A DNA stretch of 64,000 nucleotides from Saccharomonospora cyanea NA-134. GTDB lineage: Bacteria; Actinomycetota; Actinomycetes; Mycobacteriales; Pseudonocardiaceae. Below, one piece after another: positions 34,628 to 43,834 of the stretch. The translations under genes and the position numbers were made by a program. Location of the stretch: assembly GCF_000244975.1 (NCBI RefSeq), contig NZ_CM001440.1, positions 1,787,538 to 1,851,537 of the forward strand, read 5' to 3'. Positions within the stretch are counted from its first letter, which is position 1. Each line of letters starts with the position of its first letter. The notes under the pieces were generated by a model. The model was not told where the DNA came from, made no database searches, and saw only the letters and a program-made list of their open reading frames with translations.

Positions 34628-36241
34628 GTGCGGCACGGACTCGTCGGTCTCCTCGCAGTCGTCTCCACTGTCGCGGCCGTGTTGTCGACGACGGTCGTCC
34701 CAGCGTCGGCCGAGCGGACGGTAACGGCTCCGGAACCCCAGGTGGTCGGTCTGACGGTGGCCGACCTGCGCACCATGCTCGACGAGGGCACGGTGACGTC
34801 CGCTCAGCTCGTCGACGCGTACCTGCGCCGCATCGACGCCTACGACCGCGACCGGGCGGGCCGTCCCGGTCTGCGCGCGGTGCTCACGGTCGCCCCCGCG
34901 GTCAGGGCGGAGGCGAGACGGCTCGACGCCGAACGCGCGCGGGGACACGTTCGTGGTCCCCTGCACGGGATTCCCGTCGTGGTGAAGGACAACATCGACA
35001 CCCGCGACCTGCCGACCACGAGCGGATCCCTGGCGCTGCGCGGACTGCGCGCTCCCGACGACGCCACCCAGGTGGCCCGCCTGCGGGACGCGGGCGCCAT
35101 CGTGCTCGCCAAGACGAACCTGCACGAGTACGCGATGAGCGTCTACACCGTGTCCTCGCTCGGCGGACAGACCCGCAACCCGTACGACCCGAGCCGCCAC
35201 CCCGGCGGATCCAGCGGCGGGACCGCCGCGGCCGTGGCGGCGTCGTTCGCTCCGGCGGGGCTCGGCACGGACACGTGTGGCTCGGTGCGCATCCCGGCCG
35301 CTCACAACAACCTCGTCGGTGTGCGGCCCACGCTCGGACTGTCCAGTCGCGACGGTGTCGCGCCGCTGGCGGGAACGCAGGACACCGTGGGCCCGCTCAC
35401 CATGTCGGTCGAGGACGCGGCGCTGTTGCTCGACGCCACCGCGGGTCACGACCCGGCGGACCCTGTCACCGAGGCGGCGATCGGCCGGGTGCCCGGCTCC
35501 TACACGAGCGAGCTCCGGCGTGAGGCGCTGGAGGGCGCCAGACTGGGGGTCGTCACCGACTACTTCGACACCGAGGGACGTGCCGCCGACACCAGTGCGC
35601 TCGTGCGCGCGGCCGTCGCCGACATGAGGGCACTCGGAGCCGAGGTGGTGGAACTCGGGCCGCGGCCGGAGCTCATGGACGCCGCGGACCGGGCCAACCG
35701 GGTGCGGCACGAGTTCGAGCGCGACTTCGACGCCTATCTCGCCGAGTCCGCTCGGGGCGCGCCCCGCAGGCTGGCCCACCTGACCGAACCCCGTGACGAA
35801 CTCACCCTCGCCGATATCGTGGCCTCCGGCGAGGTCACGCCGAGCGTCCTCGACACCCTGCGGAACTGGGTGGGCAGCCCGTCGCTGCCCAACCCGGAGT
35901 ACGAGGAGGCCCTACGCCAGCGCGACCGGTTGCGGGACCTGCTCACCGAACTGCTGGCCACCCACGACCTCGACGCGTTGGTCTACCCGTCCATCAGCGA
36001 GCCGCCGACCCCGATCGGCGTCCCGCAGTCGTACCGCAACTGCCGGCTCGCCGCGTTCAGCGGCTTTCCCGCCGTGAGTGTCCCGGCCGGGTTCACCTCC
36101 GACGGGCTGCCCGTGGGAGTGGAACTACTGGGGGAGCCCTTCGCCGAGCCGGCGTTGCTCGGATTCGCCTACGCCTACGAGCAGGGCACGGGACACCGGG
36201 TCCCGCCGGAGGGGACACCGCCCCTGCCCACGTCCGGGTGA
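34628..36241 (+). CDS. Secreted amidase-signature hydrolase
   Basis: 537 aa from GTG 34628, with GGAAGGGG upstream; the 40 codons before it do not look like protein. A signal peptide (LVGLLAVVSTVAAVLSTTVVPASAE) is followed by a complete amidase-signature domain: catalytic Lys in GIPVVVKDNIDT, cis-Ser in HPGGSSGGTAAAV and nucleophile Ser in TDTCGSVRIPAAHNN. Members hydrolyse amides of many kinds; secretion suggests extracellular amide or peptide-like substrates. It is divergent from an amino acid importer and near a glutamate-type uptake cluster, so nutrient scavenging is plausible (inference). Confidence 0.92.
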   Translation: MRHGLVGLLAVVSTVAAVLSTTVVPASAERTVTAPEPQVVGLTVADLRTMLDEGTVTSAQLVDAYLRRIDAYDRDRAGRPGLRAVLTVAPAVRAEARRLDAERARGHVRGPLHGIPVVVKDNIDTRDLPTTSGSLALRGLRAPDDATQVARLRDAGAIVLAKTNLHEYAMSVYTVSSLGGQTRNPYDPSRHPGGSSGGTAAAVAASFAPAGLGTDTCGSVRIPAAHNNLVGVRPTLGLSSRDGVAPLAGTQDTVGPLTMSVEDAALLLDATAGHDPADPVTEAAIGRVPGSYTSELRREALEGARLGVVTDYFDTEGRAADTSALVRAAVADMRALGAEVVELGPRPELMDAADRANRVRHEFERDFDAYLAESARGAPRRLAHLTEPRDELTLADIVASGEVTPSVLDTLRNWVGSPSLPNPEYEEALRQRDRLRDLLTELLATHDLDALVYPSISEPPTPIGVPQSYRNCRLAAFSGFPAVSVPAGFTSDGLPVGVELLGEPFAEPALLGFAYAYEQGTGHRVPPEGTPPLPTSG

Positions 36242-36255
36242 GTGGCCTCGCGAGG

Positions 36256-36933
36256 TCACGAGCGCAGGGGGAACAGCACCTCCTGCCCGATCGGGCGGTA
36301 GCCCGCGGCGAGCAGGGCCCGCATCGACGCCGCGTTGCCCGGGGTGACCTGCGCGAAGACGGGTTCGCCCCGAGGGATGTTGCTGCGGGCGGCGGAGGCG
36401 AGCGCGCGGCCAAGGCCGCGGGCGCGGGAGTGGGGGGCCACGTCCATGCTCATCTCCCACCGCCCGCCGAGGCCACGACCGAGCACCAGCAGACCGTCAC
36501 CCTCCACGGTCGTCCATGCCCGCACGTCGTCGCGTAACCGGCGCGCCAGCTCAACCCGTGGATGCCCGTCGTCGAACGGCAGCAGCCGCACCGGCGGCGC
36601 GGGCGACAGGGTGGGTGAGGGCGGGGCCACCAGCACCGCGTCGTTCTCACCGACCGTGGTTCCGAGGTGGTCGGCGAGGGCGAGCAGCACCCGCGGATGC
36701 AGGGGGTCGAGGCTGCCCGCCTCCGTGAGGGCGTGCTCCCACCACCGGAGGTCCACGGGCGCGGTGACGACGAAGCACCCGGTGAAGGCCACCACCGCGG
36801 CGGCGGGACCGCACAGCGGCGCCACGCGCACCGACCAGTCGGGTTCGGGGAACACACCCTTCGCCGCGTGGGCGAACACGCCCGCGACCTCCTCGGCCGT
36901 GAGCGGGTGGAAGCGGGGGCCGGAAGCGCTCAT
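36256..36933 (-). CDS. GNAT-family acetyltransferase coupled to TRAP permease
   Basis: 225 aa from ATG 36933, which overlaps the TRAP permease stop (ATGA). The C-terminal part carries the GNAT acetyl-CoA loop and following helix (DVAPHSRARGLGRALASAA, VTPGNAASMRALLAAGYRPI). The N-terminal half, about residues 1-110, is less typical (FAHAAKGVFPEPDWSVRVAP) and may fix the substrate. Tight coupling to a transporter gene suggests it acts on the imported compound, but no substrate can be read. A long frame extending further upstream on this strand is antisense-like noise inside the permease gene. Confidence 0.82.
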   Translation of the reverse strand: MSASGPRFHPLTAEEVAGVFAHAAKGVFPEPDWSVRVAPLCGPAAAVVAFTGCFVVTAPVDLRWWEHALTEAGSLDPLHPRVLLALADHLGTTVGENDAVLVAPPSPTLSPAPPVRLLPFDDGHPRVELARRLRDDVRAWTTVEGDGLLVLGRGLGGRWEMSMDVAPHSRARGLGRALASAARSNIPRGEPVFAQVTPGNAASMRALLAAGYRPIGQEVLFPLRS

Positions 36934-38924
36934 GAGGTCCTGCTCTTCTCGTCCTGTCCGAGCGGCTGTCCGGAGCGTCGCAGACGGCGGGCCACGACCA
37001 CCACCGCGATCACGGCGAGGCCGCCCAGCGACAGCCACGGGTGTGGGTGGATGGCCGCCAACCCGCCCACGACCAGGGCGGCACGGGGCAGGGCACCGTC
37101 GTCCGGTGCGAATCCGATGAGCCCGGCCGCCACCGCCACGATGCCCACGACGGCGGTGAGCAGCGTGACGGTGAATCCGGTGAAGGTCACCTCCTGTAGC
37201 AGCAGTTGTGGTTCGAGCACGAACACGTACGGCACGAGGAACGCCGGGACCGCGAGTTTGAACGCCGTCACACCGGTGCGCATGGGGTTGGCACCCGCGA
37301 GCCCGGCCCCCGCGTACGCGGCCAGGCACACCGGCGGTGTGATGTCGGCGACGATGCCGAAGTAGAAGACGAAGAAGTGCGCGGCCACGGTCGGCACACC
37401 GAGTTGGATGAGGATCGGGGCGGCGACCGTTGCCGTGACGACGTAGTTCGCCGTCGTCGGCAGCCCCATGCCCAGCAGCAGGCACGCCACCATCGTGAGG
37501 ACGAGAACCAGGGCGAAGCTGCCGCCCGACAACTCGACGATGCCGCCGGCCAGCTTGCCGCCGAGCCCCGTCCGCGTGACGGTGCCCGCGATGATGCCCG
37601 CGCTCGCGCAGGCCGCGATCACCGGCAGCGCGGCACGCGCACCGGCCTCGAACAGCCGCGCGAACCCGATGAGGGACAGCCGGGTGTCGGCGCGCACGAG
37701 ACTCACCAGCAGAGCGGTGAGGATGCCGAACAGCGCGGCGTTGGCCGGTGAGCGGCCCGCCAGCAACAGTCCGATGATGACCACCAGTGGGGCGAGCAGG
37801 TAGGAGCGACCGAGGAGCTCGCGCAGACGCGGGAGCTGGTCCTTCGGCGAGCCGAGCACGCCCGTGCGCAGCGCCTCGAAGTGCACGCCGCTGAACACGC
37901 CCAGGTAGTAGAGCGCCGCGGGAACCACCGCGTACAGGATCAGCTCGTTGTAGGGCGTGCCGGTGTACTCGCCCATGATGAACACGGCCGCGCCCATCAC
38001 GGGTGGCACGAGCTGCCCTCCGGTGGATGCGGTGGCCTCCGTCGCGCCCGCGACGTGGGGGCGGAACCCCGCGCGCTTCATCATCGGGATGGTGAACGAC
38101 CCGGAGGCGACGGTGTTGGCCACGGAACTGCCCGACACCATGCCCTGCAGCCCGCTGGCCACCACGGCGGCCTTCGCCGTGCCACCGGTGTAGCGGCCGG
38201 TGAGCCCGAAGGCCAGGTCGTTGAAGAACCGGCCGATGTTGGTCCTGACGAGGACGACCCCGAAGAACAGGAACAGGAAGATGAACGTCGACGACACCTG
38301 TACGGGGGTGCCGAACACGGACGTCGAGCTGTAGACCGATTCGGACACCAGGGCGTCGAACGAGAAGCCGGGGTGGGAGAAGACCGGCATGGACGGCCCG
38401 TAGTAGCCGTAGGCGAGCGCGGCCAGCGCGATCACCACGATCGGCAGACCGACGCAGCGGCGCGTGGCCTCCAGGATCAACGCCAGCGCGGCGGTGGCCA
38501 CGACGACGTCGAACGGTGTGAACCCGAGCACCACCGCCCGTGTCGTCAGCCGCTCGTAGTCGAACACGATGTAGCCGTTCGCCGCGAGCGCGAGCACGCA
38601 CAGCACCACGTCGTACAGCGGCACTCCGGGCCTGCTCGCCCACGCTCTCCTCGCCGGGTACAGCAGGTACACCAGGCTGAGTGCCATGCCGACGTGCACC
38701 GCACCCTGGATGATCGAGGTGAACGTGCCGAACAGGGCCGTGTAGAGCTGGAACAGCGTCAGCCCGGTGCCGAGCACCGCGACGAGGTACTTCCACGGCC
38801 CCAGCCGGGTGCGGTAGCGGCTCTCCCGGTCGTAGGCGCGGGCCTGCTCCCGCCGCCGCTCGTCCGGCTCGGCGCCGGCCTCCGGGGCCGGGCGAGCCGG
38901 TGGGGACGCGGTGTCGTCGGGCAT
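36930..38924 (-). CDS. TRAP transporter fused permease (4TM + 12TM)
   Basis: 664 aa. A charged N-terminal tail, four helices corresponding to the small DctQ-type subunit, then the large DctM-type permease with conserved GLQGMVSGSSVANTVASGSF and EATASTGGQLVPPVMGAAVF. Such fusions work with TAXI-type receptors to import acids using an ion gradient. The receptor gene lies 28 bases upstream and a GNAT gene overlaps its 3' end. Known TAXI systems include glutamate transporters, which fits the divergent gamma-glutamyltransferase, but the cargo is inferred. Confidence 0.93.
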   Translation of the reverse strand: MPDDTASPPARPAPEAGAEPDERRREQARAYDRESRYRTRLGPWKYLVAVLGTGLTLFQLYTALFGTFTSIIQGAVHVGMALSLVYLLYPARRAWASRPGVPLYDVVLCVLALAANGYIVFDYERLTTRAVVLGFTPFDVVVATAALALILEATRRCVGLPIVVIALAALAYGYYGPSMPVFSHPGFSFDALVSESVYSSTSVFGTPVQVSSTFIFLFLFFGVVLVRTNIGRFFNDLAFGLTGRYTGGTAKAAVVASGLQGMVSGSSVANTVASGSFTIPMMKRAGFRPHVAGATEATASTGGQLVPPVMGAAVFIMGEYTGTPYNELILYAVVPAALYYLGVFSGVHFEALRTGVLGSPKDQLPRLRELLGRSYLLAPLVVIIGLLLAGRSPANAALFGILTALLVSLVRADTRLSLIGFARLFEAGARAALPVIAACASAGIIAGTVTRTGLGGKLAGGIVELSGGSFALVLVLTMVACLLLGMGLPTTANYVVTATVAAPILIQLGVPTVAAHFFVFYFGIVADITPPVCLAAYAGAGLAGANPMRTGVTAFKLAVPAFLVPYVFVLEPQLLLQEVTFTGFTVTLLTAVVGIVAVAAGLIGFAPDDGALPRAALVVGGLAAIHPHPWLSLGGLAVIAVVVVARRLRRSGQPLGQDEKSRTS

Positions 38925-38952
38925 CGTGCGGTGCTCCTTCCCCAGCGCCTTC

Positions 38953-39960
38953 TCAGTCGAGGAGGCCCTGCTCCGAGAAGTACTTGCGCGCGCCGGGGTG
39001 CAGCGGGACGTCGCCCTGGCCGACCGTGGCCTCCTCCAGCGTGATCAGTTCCTTCTGCGCCAGCGTGAGGGAGTCGGCCCGCTCGTAGAGCGCCTTCGTG
39101 AGCTCGTAACCCAGCTCCTCGCTGACCTGCGTGGTGGAGGCGTACATGGAGGCGAACACCGAGACGGTCGGCACCGGTTCGTCGAGGAACTCGTAGGTAC
39201 CCGCCGGGATTTCGTACTCCTCGAACTGGCTGTTACCCACGATGGTCTCCAGCTCGGGACCGTCGATCGGGATCAGCTTCACCTGTCCGGTCGTGGCGTG
39301 CAGCTCCTGCAGACTCGCCGCGGGGACGCCGAGGATCTCGATGGAGGCGTCGGCGTTGCCGTCCTGCAGCTTCGCCTTGGCGTCGGCGAAGCCCTCCTCC
39401 AGAGCGGTGTAGGAGCCCTCCTCGAGGCCGTAGGCGGCCAGGATCTCCTCGGCCGCCTCGCGGGTGCCTCCGCCAGGAGGGCCGATGGCGACGGTCTTGC
39501 CGCGCAGGTCGGCCACCGAGTCGATGCCCGAGGACTCCAGGGTGATGACCTGGGCGGCTTCGGGGTAGAGCTTGCCGAGCAGGCCGACGTTCTCCACCTT
39601 CGCGCCCTCGAACTCGCCGCGACCGCCTACGGCGTCCTGTGCCGTGTTGTGCTGGGCGATGGCGAGTTGCAGCTCCCCACGCGCGATCTTGGCGAGGTTC
39701 TCGACGGAAGCCCCGGTCTCCACGGCGGTGACGTTCAGACCCTCGACGCCGACCTCCTCGGCGAAGATGTTCGCGTACTCCTGTCCGAGCGGGTAGTACA
39801 CCCCGCCCGTGCTGCCGGTGCCGAGCTGCAGGTCGGTGGTGAAGCCTCCGCCGCCCGAACCGCCGCCCGAACAGGCCGAGGTCACCGCGACCGTCGCGAG
39901 CAGTGCCGCGGTCACCCGACCGGCACCGCGGCCACGCCTGGCGCGTGTCGTCGTGCGCAT
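38953..39960 (-). CDS. TAXI-family TRAP solute-binding lipoprotein
   Basis: 335 aa from ATG 39960 with a strong AGGAGGAGGGA site; the frame is open further upstream but only as shadow. The signal peptide ends in VAVTSAC-SGGG, a lipoprotein-type cleavage site, so it is anchored outside the membrane. LQLGTGSTGGVYYPLGQEYA is the TAXI family signature and QLAIAQHNTAQDAV the second ligand segment. It captures the substrate for the fused TRAP permease 28 bases downstream. Divergent from the gamma-glutamyltransferase gene with a 237-base spacer. Confidence 0.93.
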   Translation of the reverse strand: MRTTTRARRGRGAGRVTAALLATVAVTSACSGGGSGGGGFTTDLQLGTGSTGGVYYPLGQEYANIFAEEVGVEGLNVTAVETGASVENLAKIARGELQLAIAQHNTAQDAVGGRGEFEGAKVENVGLLGKLYPEAAQVITLESSGIDSVADLRGKTVAIGPPGGGTREAAEEILAAYGLEEGSYTALEEGFADAKAKLQDGNADASIEILGVPAASLQELHATTGQVKLIPIDGPELETIVGNSQFEEYEIPAGTYEFLDEPVPTVSVFASMYASTTQVSEELGYELTKALYERADSLTLAQKELITLEEATVGQGDVPLHPGARKYFSEQGLLD

Positions 39961-40197
39961 GCCTGTCCCTCCTCCTACGCCGGGGAGTTTTGGTCTGTAC
40001 CAAACCTTCGTGGTGGCGAGCGTTCCGGCCGATGGAACGGCGCTGATCGTTATCCGTTCGCGACATTCGCGAGCGGAAGGGCGGCGGATTGCCACGAACG
40101 GTGGAAGGTGATTCGTCCGGGTGGACCAGGGTCGCGCGGCGGTCTGTCGTGGACGATGCTGTGGGACGGTCCCGCACGACGACTCCGGGAGGCGAGG

Positions 40198-42024
40198 ATG
40201 TCCACGAGGCACGCGCGATCGGTCCGGTGCCGGGCGCTGGCAACGCTGACAGCCGTGGGCCTGACGGCGAGTCTCACGGCACTCACCCAACCGGCGGCGG
40301 GTGCGCAGCCGAGGCAGGTCGAGAAGAACGCGGTGGCGGTCGGTGCGGGCGGAGCGGTCAGTTCGGTGGACCCGGAAGCCACGGCCGTGGGCATCGAGGT
40401 GCTGCGCAGGGGTGGCAACGCGACCGACGCCGCCGTGGCGACCGCGGCCGCGCTGGGGGTCACCGAGCCGTACAGCGCGGGCATCGGTGGGGGCGGCTTC
40501 TTCGTCCACTACGACGCCGCGACCGGTGAGGTCGACACCGTCGACGGCCGGGAGACCGCGCCGGAGGCCATGCCTTCCGACGCGTTCATCGACCCGGAGA
40601 CCGGGCGGCCGTACCCGTTCTTCCCGGACATGGTGACGAGCGGGGTGTCCGTCGGGGTTCCCGGAACACCCGCCACCTGGCAGGTGGCGCTACAGGAGTG
40701 GGGAACGTACTCACTCGCCGAGGCGTTGCGACCCGCCACCCGGCTCGCGCGGCGCGGCTTCGTGGTCGACGAGGAGTTCCGGGAACAGACCCTCGACAAC
40801 GCGGAGCGCTTCTCGGCGATCGCGCCGACCGCCGAGCTGTTCCTGCCGGGCGGGGACGCCCCCGAGGTGGGTTCGGTGTTCCGCAACCACGACCTCGCCC
40901 GCACCTACGCCGAGCTCGGCAGGCGGGGTACCGACTGGTTCTACAAAGGACCGATCGCCGAGGAGATCGCCTCCACGGTACGGAACCCGCCGCGCAGCGG
41001 GCGGACGGACCTGCCGGTGCCGCCGGGGCACCTGACCGCTCAGGACATGGCCGCGTACGCGGTCGCGCGCCCGGAGCCCACGCGTCACGACTACCGCGGC
41101 TACGAGGTCGTGGGGATGGCACCGCCGTCGAGCGGTGGCACTACGGTCGGCGAGATCCTGAACATCCTCGAACACTTCGGCACCTCGGCGATGACCACCG
41201 AGGAGCGCCTGCACCACTACCTGGAGGCGTCGGCCCTGGCCTACGCCGACCGTGCCCGCTACCTCGGTGACTCCGCCTTCGTCGACGTGCCCGTCGAGGA
41301 GTTGCTGTCCGACGACTTCGCCGCCGAACGGGCCTGCGAGCTCGACCCGGACACGGCGGCGGCCAAGCCCGTGGCGGCGGGACAGGCCGACGGAGACTAC
41401 GACCCCACCTGCCGCGATACCGGCACCGAGTTCGTCGACCGGCCCGACACCGAAGGGCTGTCGACCACGCACCTGTCCGTCGTGGACCGATGGGGCAACG
41501 TGGTGGCGTACACGCTGACGATCGAGCAGACGGGCGGCAGCGGCATCACCGTACCCGGACGTGGCTTCCTGCTGAACAACGAACTCACCGACTTCAGCCA
41601 CGTGTACGACCCTGAGGACCCCAACCGCATCGAGGGCGGCAAGCGGCCGCGTTCCTCGATGTCGCCGACCATCGTGCTGCGCGACGGTGAGCCGTGGCTC
41701 GCGCTCGGCTCGCCGGGAGGTTCCACGATCATCACCACGGTGTCCCAGATCCTCCTCAACCGCATCGACGGCGGCCTGGACCTGCCCACCGCTCTCGCGG
41801 CGCCCAGAGCCACGCAACGCAACACCGCCACGGTGTCGGCGGAACCCGCGTTCCGGGAGACCCACGGCCCCTCGCTGGAGGCCTACGGACACCGGTTCTC
41901 CACCACGTCGGAGCTCGGTGCCGCAGCGGCCGTCGAGATCCTGCCCGACGGGACGTTCCAGGCCGTCGCCGAACCACGGCGCCGGGGCGGGGGAGACGCC
42001 AGGGTGGTGTATCCGATTCCGTGA
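40198..42024 (+). CDS. ggt: Secreted gamma-glutamyltransferase
   Basis: 608 aa from ATG 40198, with GGGAGGCGAGG upstream. Signal peptide RALATLTAVGLTASLTALTQ plus PAAGA. The proenzyme self-cleaves before the nucleophile Thr423 in LSTTHLSVVDRWGNVVAYTL; GIGGGGFFVHYD, TIEQTGGSG and LALGSPGGSTIITTV are further family blocks. The enzyme cleaves or transfers the gamma-glutamyl group of glutathione-like compounds outside the cell, releasing glutamate. It faces a TRAP-TAXI uptake operon, consistent with uptake of the liberated product (inference). Confidence 0.95.
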   Translation: MSTRHARSVRCRALATLTAVGLTASLTALTQPAAGAQPRQVEKNAVAVGAGGAVSSVDPEATAVGIEVLRRGGNATDAAVATAAALGVTEPYSAGIGGGGFFVHYDAATGEVDTVDGRETAPEAMPSDAFIDPETGRPYPFFPDMVTSGVSVGVPGTPATWQVALQEWGTYSLAEALRPATRLARRGFVVDEEFREQTLDNAERFSAIAPTAELFLPGGDAPEVGSVFRNHDLARTYAELGRRGTDWFYKGPIAEEIASTVRNPPRSGRTDLPVPPGHLTAQDMAAYAVARPEPTRHDYRGYEVVGMAPPSSGGTTVGEILNILEHFGTSAMTTEERLHHYLEASALAYADRARYLGDSAFVDVPVEELLSDDFAAERACELDPDTAAAKPVAAGQADGDYDPTCRDTGTEFVDRPDTEGLSTTHLSVVDRWGNVVAYTLTIEQTGGSGITVPGRGFLLNNELTDFSHVYDPEDPNRIEGGKRPRSSMSPTIVLRDGEPWLALGSPGGSTIITTVSQILLNRIDGGLDLPTALAAPRATQRNTATVSAEPAFRETHGPSLEAYGHRFSTTSELGAAAAVEILPDGTFQAVAEPRRRGGGDARVVYPIP

Positions 42025-42087
42025 CCGTGCCGCGGCCCGGTCGGTCGACAGATGCCCGTAGGCCCGCCGTGTCCGTAGGTTCGGCGC

Positions 42088-42768
42088 ATGACATCGAACA
42101 TCACTCTTCCTGACGTGCGGCGCGTCGACGCCGGTCTCGCGGTCGTCGACACCGTCGTCGTGCGGGAGCCCGCCCGGCAACGGGAGGTCGCCGAAACGCT
42201 CCTGACCGCCGACCGGCCGTGGAACGACGGTCTGCTCTCCGACACCGTGTTCCTCGGTACCGACGGCCACACGGTGCTGCGGTACTCACAGTGGACCGGC
42301 GAGGAGGCCCTCGACGGAGCCGCGGTCCGGGACCCGGAGCCCGTCGAGCGGACCGTCGGCGTCGTGAGCTCGGTGCGCCACCGCCTCTACCGCAGTGCCG
42401 TGCCGAAGGAGGTTCCCACGCCGGGGATCATCGTCGTCGTCACGTTCGACACCGCCGACGCCGAGACCGGCCGCCGGGTCGTCGACGCGCTGCTCGACCG
42501 CCACCCCGCGACCCACCCCGCGACCATGGGCACCGAGTTCCCCGAGGGAATGGGCGGCAACCACTTCCACATCGCGCTCGACGGCACCCAGATGGTCAAC
42601 TGGGCCGAGTTCACCGACGAACTCTCCCACCAGCGTGTGGTCGAGAACCAGTTGCGGGCCGACGACGACGTGCCTCGGCTCATCGCCGACACTCCCGGCC
42701 TCACCGGGCGTGGCTTTCGCCGCTACCTGCCCCACGGCACGGCCACGCCGGACGGGTGGGTGCGGTAG
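42088..42768 (+). CDS. ABM-fold (antibiotic biosynthesis monooxygenase-like) protein
   Basis: 226 aa with what looks like two ferredoxin-like alpha/beta halves: DTVVVREPARQREVAETLLT ... LRYSQWTGEEAL and, later, GIIVVVTFDTADAETGRRVV ... NWAEFTDELSHQRVV. The W/Y-S/T-Q/E-W-type strand in each half is typical of the ABM superfamily, which contains cofactor-free oxygenases as well as many proteins of unknown role. Cytoplasmic. The stop is one base away from the convergent DUF4429 stop, leaving no room for a terminator. Confidence 0.68.
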   Translation: MTSNITLPDVRRVDAGLAVVDTVVVREPARQREVAETLLTADRPWNDGLLSDTVFLGTDGHTVLRYSQWTGEEALDGAAVRDPEPVERTVGVVSSVRHRLYRSAVPKEVPTPGIIVVVTFDTADAETGRRVVDALLDRHPATHPATMGTEFPEGMGGNHFHIALDGTQMVNWAEFTDELSHQRVVENQLRADDDVPRLIADTPGLTGRGFRRYLPHGTATPDGWVR

Positions 42769-42769
42769 C

Positions 42770-43651
42770 TCAGCTCGACAGCCTGCGCAGCAAAGCCTGC
42801 TTCGCGGCGGCGAACTCGGCGTCGTCCAGGATGCCGTCACGGTGCAGGTCGCCGAGCTCACGCAACCGCCGCAGCACGCCGTCCACGTCGTCGAGCGCGC
42901 TCGCGTCGGGCGGTTGCGGAACGTTTTCCGACGACTCCGGCTCGGTGGGCGCGTTCGGGTGCGGCAGCCTGGCCACGACGGCGGCGGCGACCAGTACGGT
43001 CGACAGTTCGTTCTCCGTGCCCCAGATGAGACGCACGCAGTGGGGGTCGCTCTCGGGCGGGAGGGTGGCGGGGACACCGCGAGCGCGGAACCGCAGCAGT
43101 CCGTCGTTGAATCCGGCGGACGGCCGCCATTCCACACCATCGAGGGCGTCGAGGGCGAGTTCGGTGCGGTGGAGCTTCCGTTTCGCCTCGGAAGCCTGCC
43201 ACCCCCACTCCAGGACGACCCGATGGCCGTCGCACGACACGGCCGCCTCTCCCACGGACACCGTCACGGGGACGGCGGGGCCGGGCAGCGCGTACCGGTG
43301 GAAGGCCGCCGGGTCGTCGGCCGGTCGCCTGGTGAACCGCACGGCGTCCACCAGGTACTCGGCGGCCTGCTGCTGTTCGGGTTCGACGGTGAGCTGGTAG
43401 GGGTCGGCGTTGTCGGGCAGGTGGCCGCCCGCCACCACCGACAGCGGGTCGGCGCCGTCCTTGACCCGCACCCGGAGCCTGCCCGTCTTGCGTCCGGGCT
43501 CGTACGACAGGCCTGCGATCGTGGGGAGCGGGAGTTCCACCTCTCCGAGTGTCTTCCGCACCTTGTGCACGCGGCGATGGGAGCCGGGGGTGATGCGCAG
43601 TACTTCGCCGTCGAACGTCCACGTGCCGAAGGGCGAACTGATCTCGGCCAT
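42770..43651 (-). CDS. DUF4429/SHOCT-domain protein
   Basis: 293 aa. Two related halves, each a PH-like beta-rich module (ISSPFGTWTFDGEVLRITPG ... LPLPTIAGLSYEPGRKTGRL and AVSCDGHRVVLEWGW ... LALDALDGVEWRP), followed by an acidic linker and a C-terminal SHOCT motif (LRELGDLHRDGILDDAEFAA). This matches actinomycete DUF4429 proteins. SHOCT is a short helical module probably used for oligomerisation or targeting. No enzymatic residues seen; function unknown. Confidence 0.82.
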   Translation of the reverse strand: MAEISSPFGTWTFDGEVLRITPGSHRRVHKVRKTLGEVELPLPTIAGLSYEPGRKTGRLRVRVKDGADPLSVVAGGHLPDNADPYQLTVEPEQQQAAEYLVDAVRFTRRPADDPAAFHRYALPGPAVPVTVSVGEAAVSCDGHRVVLEWGWQASEAKRKLHRTELALDALDGVEWRPSAGFNDGLLRFRARGVPATLPPESDPHCVRLIWGTENELSTVLVAAAVVARLPHPNAPTEPESSENVPQPPDASALDDVDGVLRRLRELGDLHRDGILDDAEFAAAKQALLRRLSS

Positions 43652-43681
43652 GCGGGAAGGATAGAGCAGGTGCCGGACCTC

Positions 43682-43710
43682 ACCCCGGCGGTACGACCGG
43701 CCGCCGGGGT
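43682..43710 (-). terminator. Hairpin upstream of DUF4429 gene
   Basis: ACCCCGGCGG (43682-43691) and CCGCCGGGGT (43701-43710) are perfect 10-base arms with a 9-base loop. It is 125 bases after the phosphatase stop and 31 bases before the DUF4429 start on the same strand, so either a terminator of the former or a leader element of the latter. Confidence 0.45.
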
Positions 43711-43834
43711 ACGGCGGTCAGGTGGCCCGCCGAAGCCACGTCGAAAGGACGCGGACGCGTCCGGCCGGGTGTGCGGAACGGGCCGGACGGAGCGACCTCG
43801 CCGTCACGTGTGGTGAGGACTCGGGAACGTGGCG

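Noticed and set aside
32854-35523. 889-codon plus-strand frame across the NSS transporter and the amidase start
   Set aside because: Antisense to the transporter, then out of frame with the amidase, which has its own signal peptide and catalytic motifs.
36934-38796. Long upstream extension of the GNAT frame
   Set aside because: Shadow of the TRAP permease; the ATGA overlap at 36933 gives a natural start.
38911-40197. N-terminal extension of the gamma-glutamyltransferase frame by 429 codons
   Set aside because: It runs antisense through the TAXI receptor gene; ATG 40198 has a good ribosome site and begins a signal peptide.
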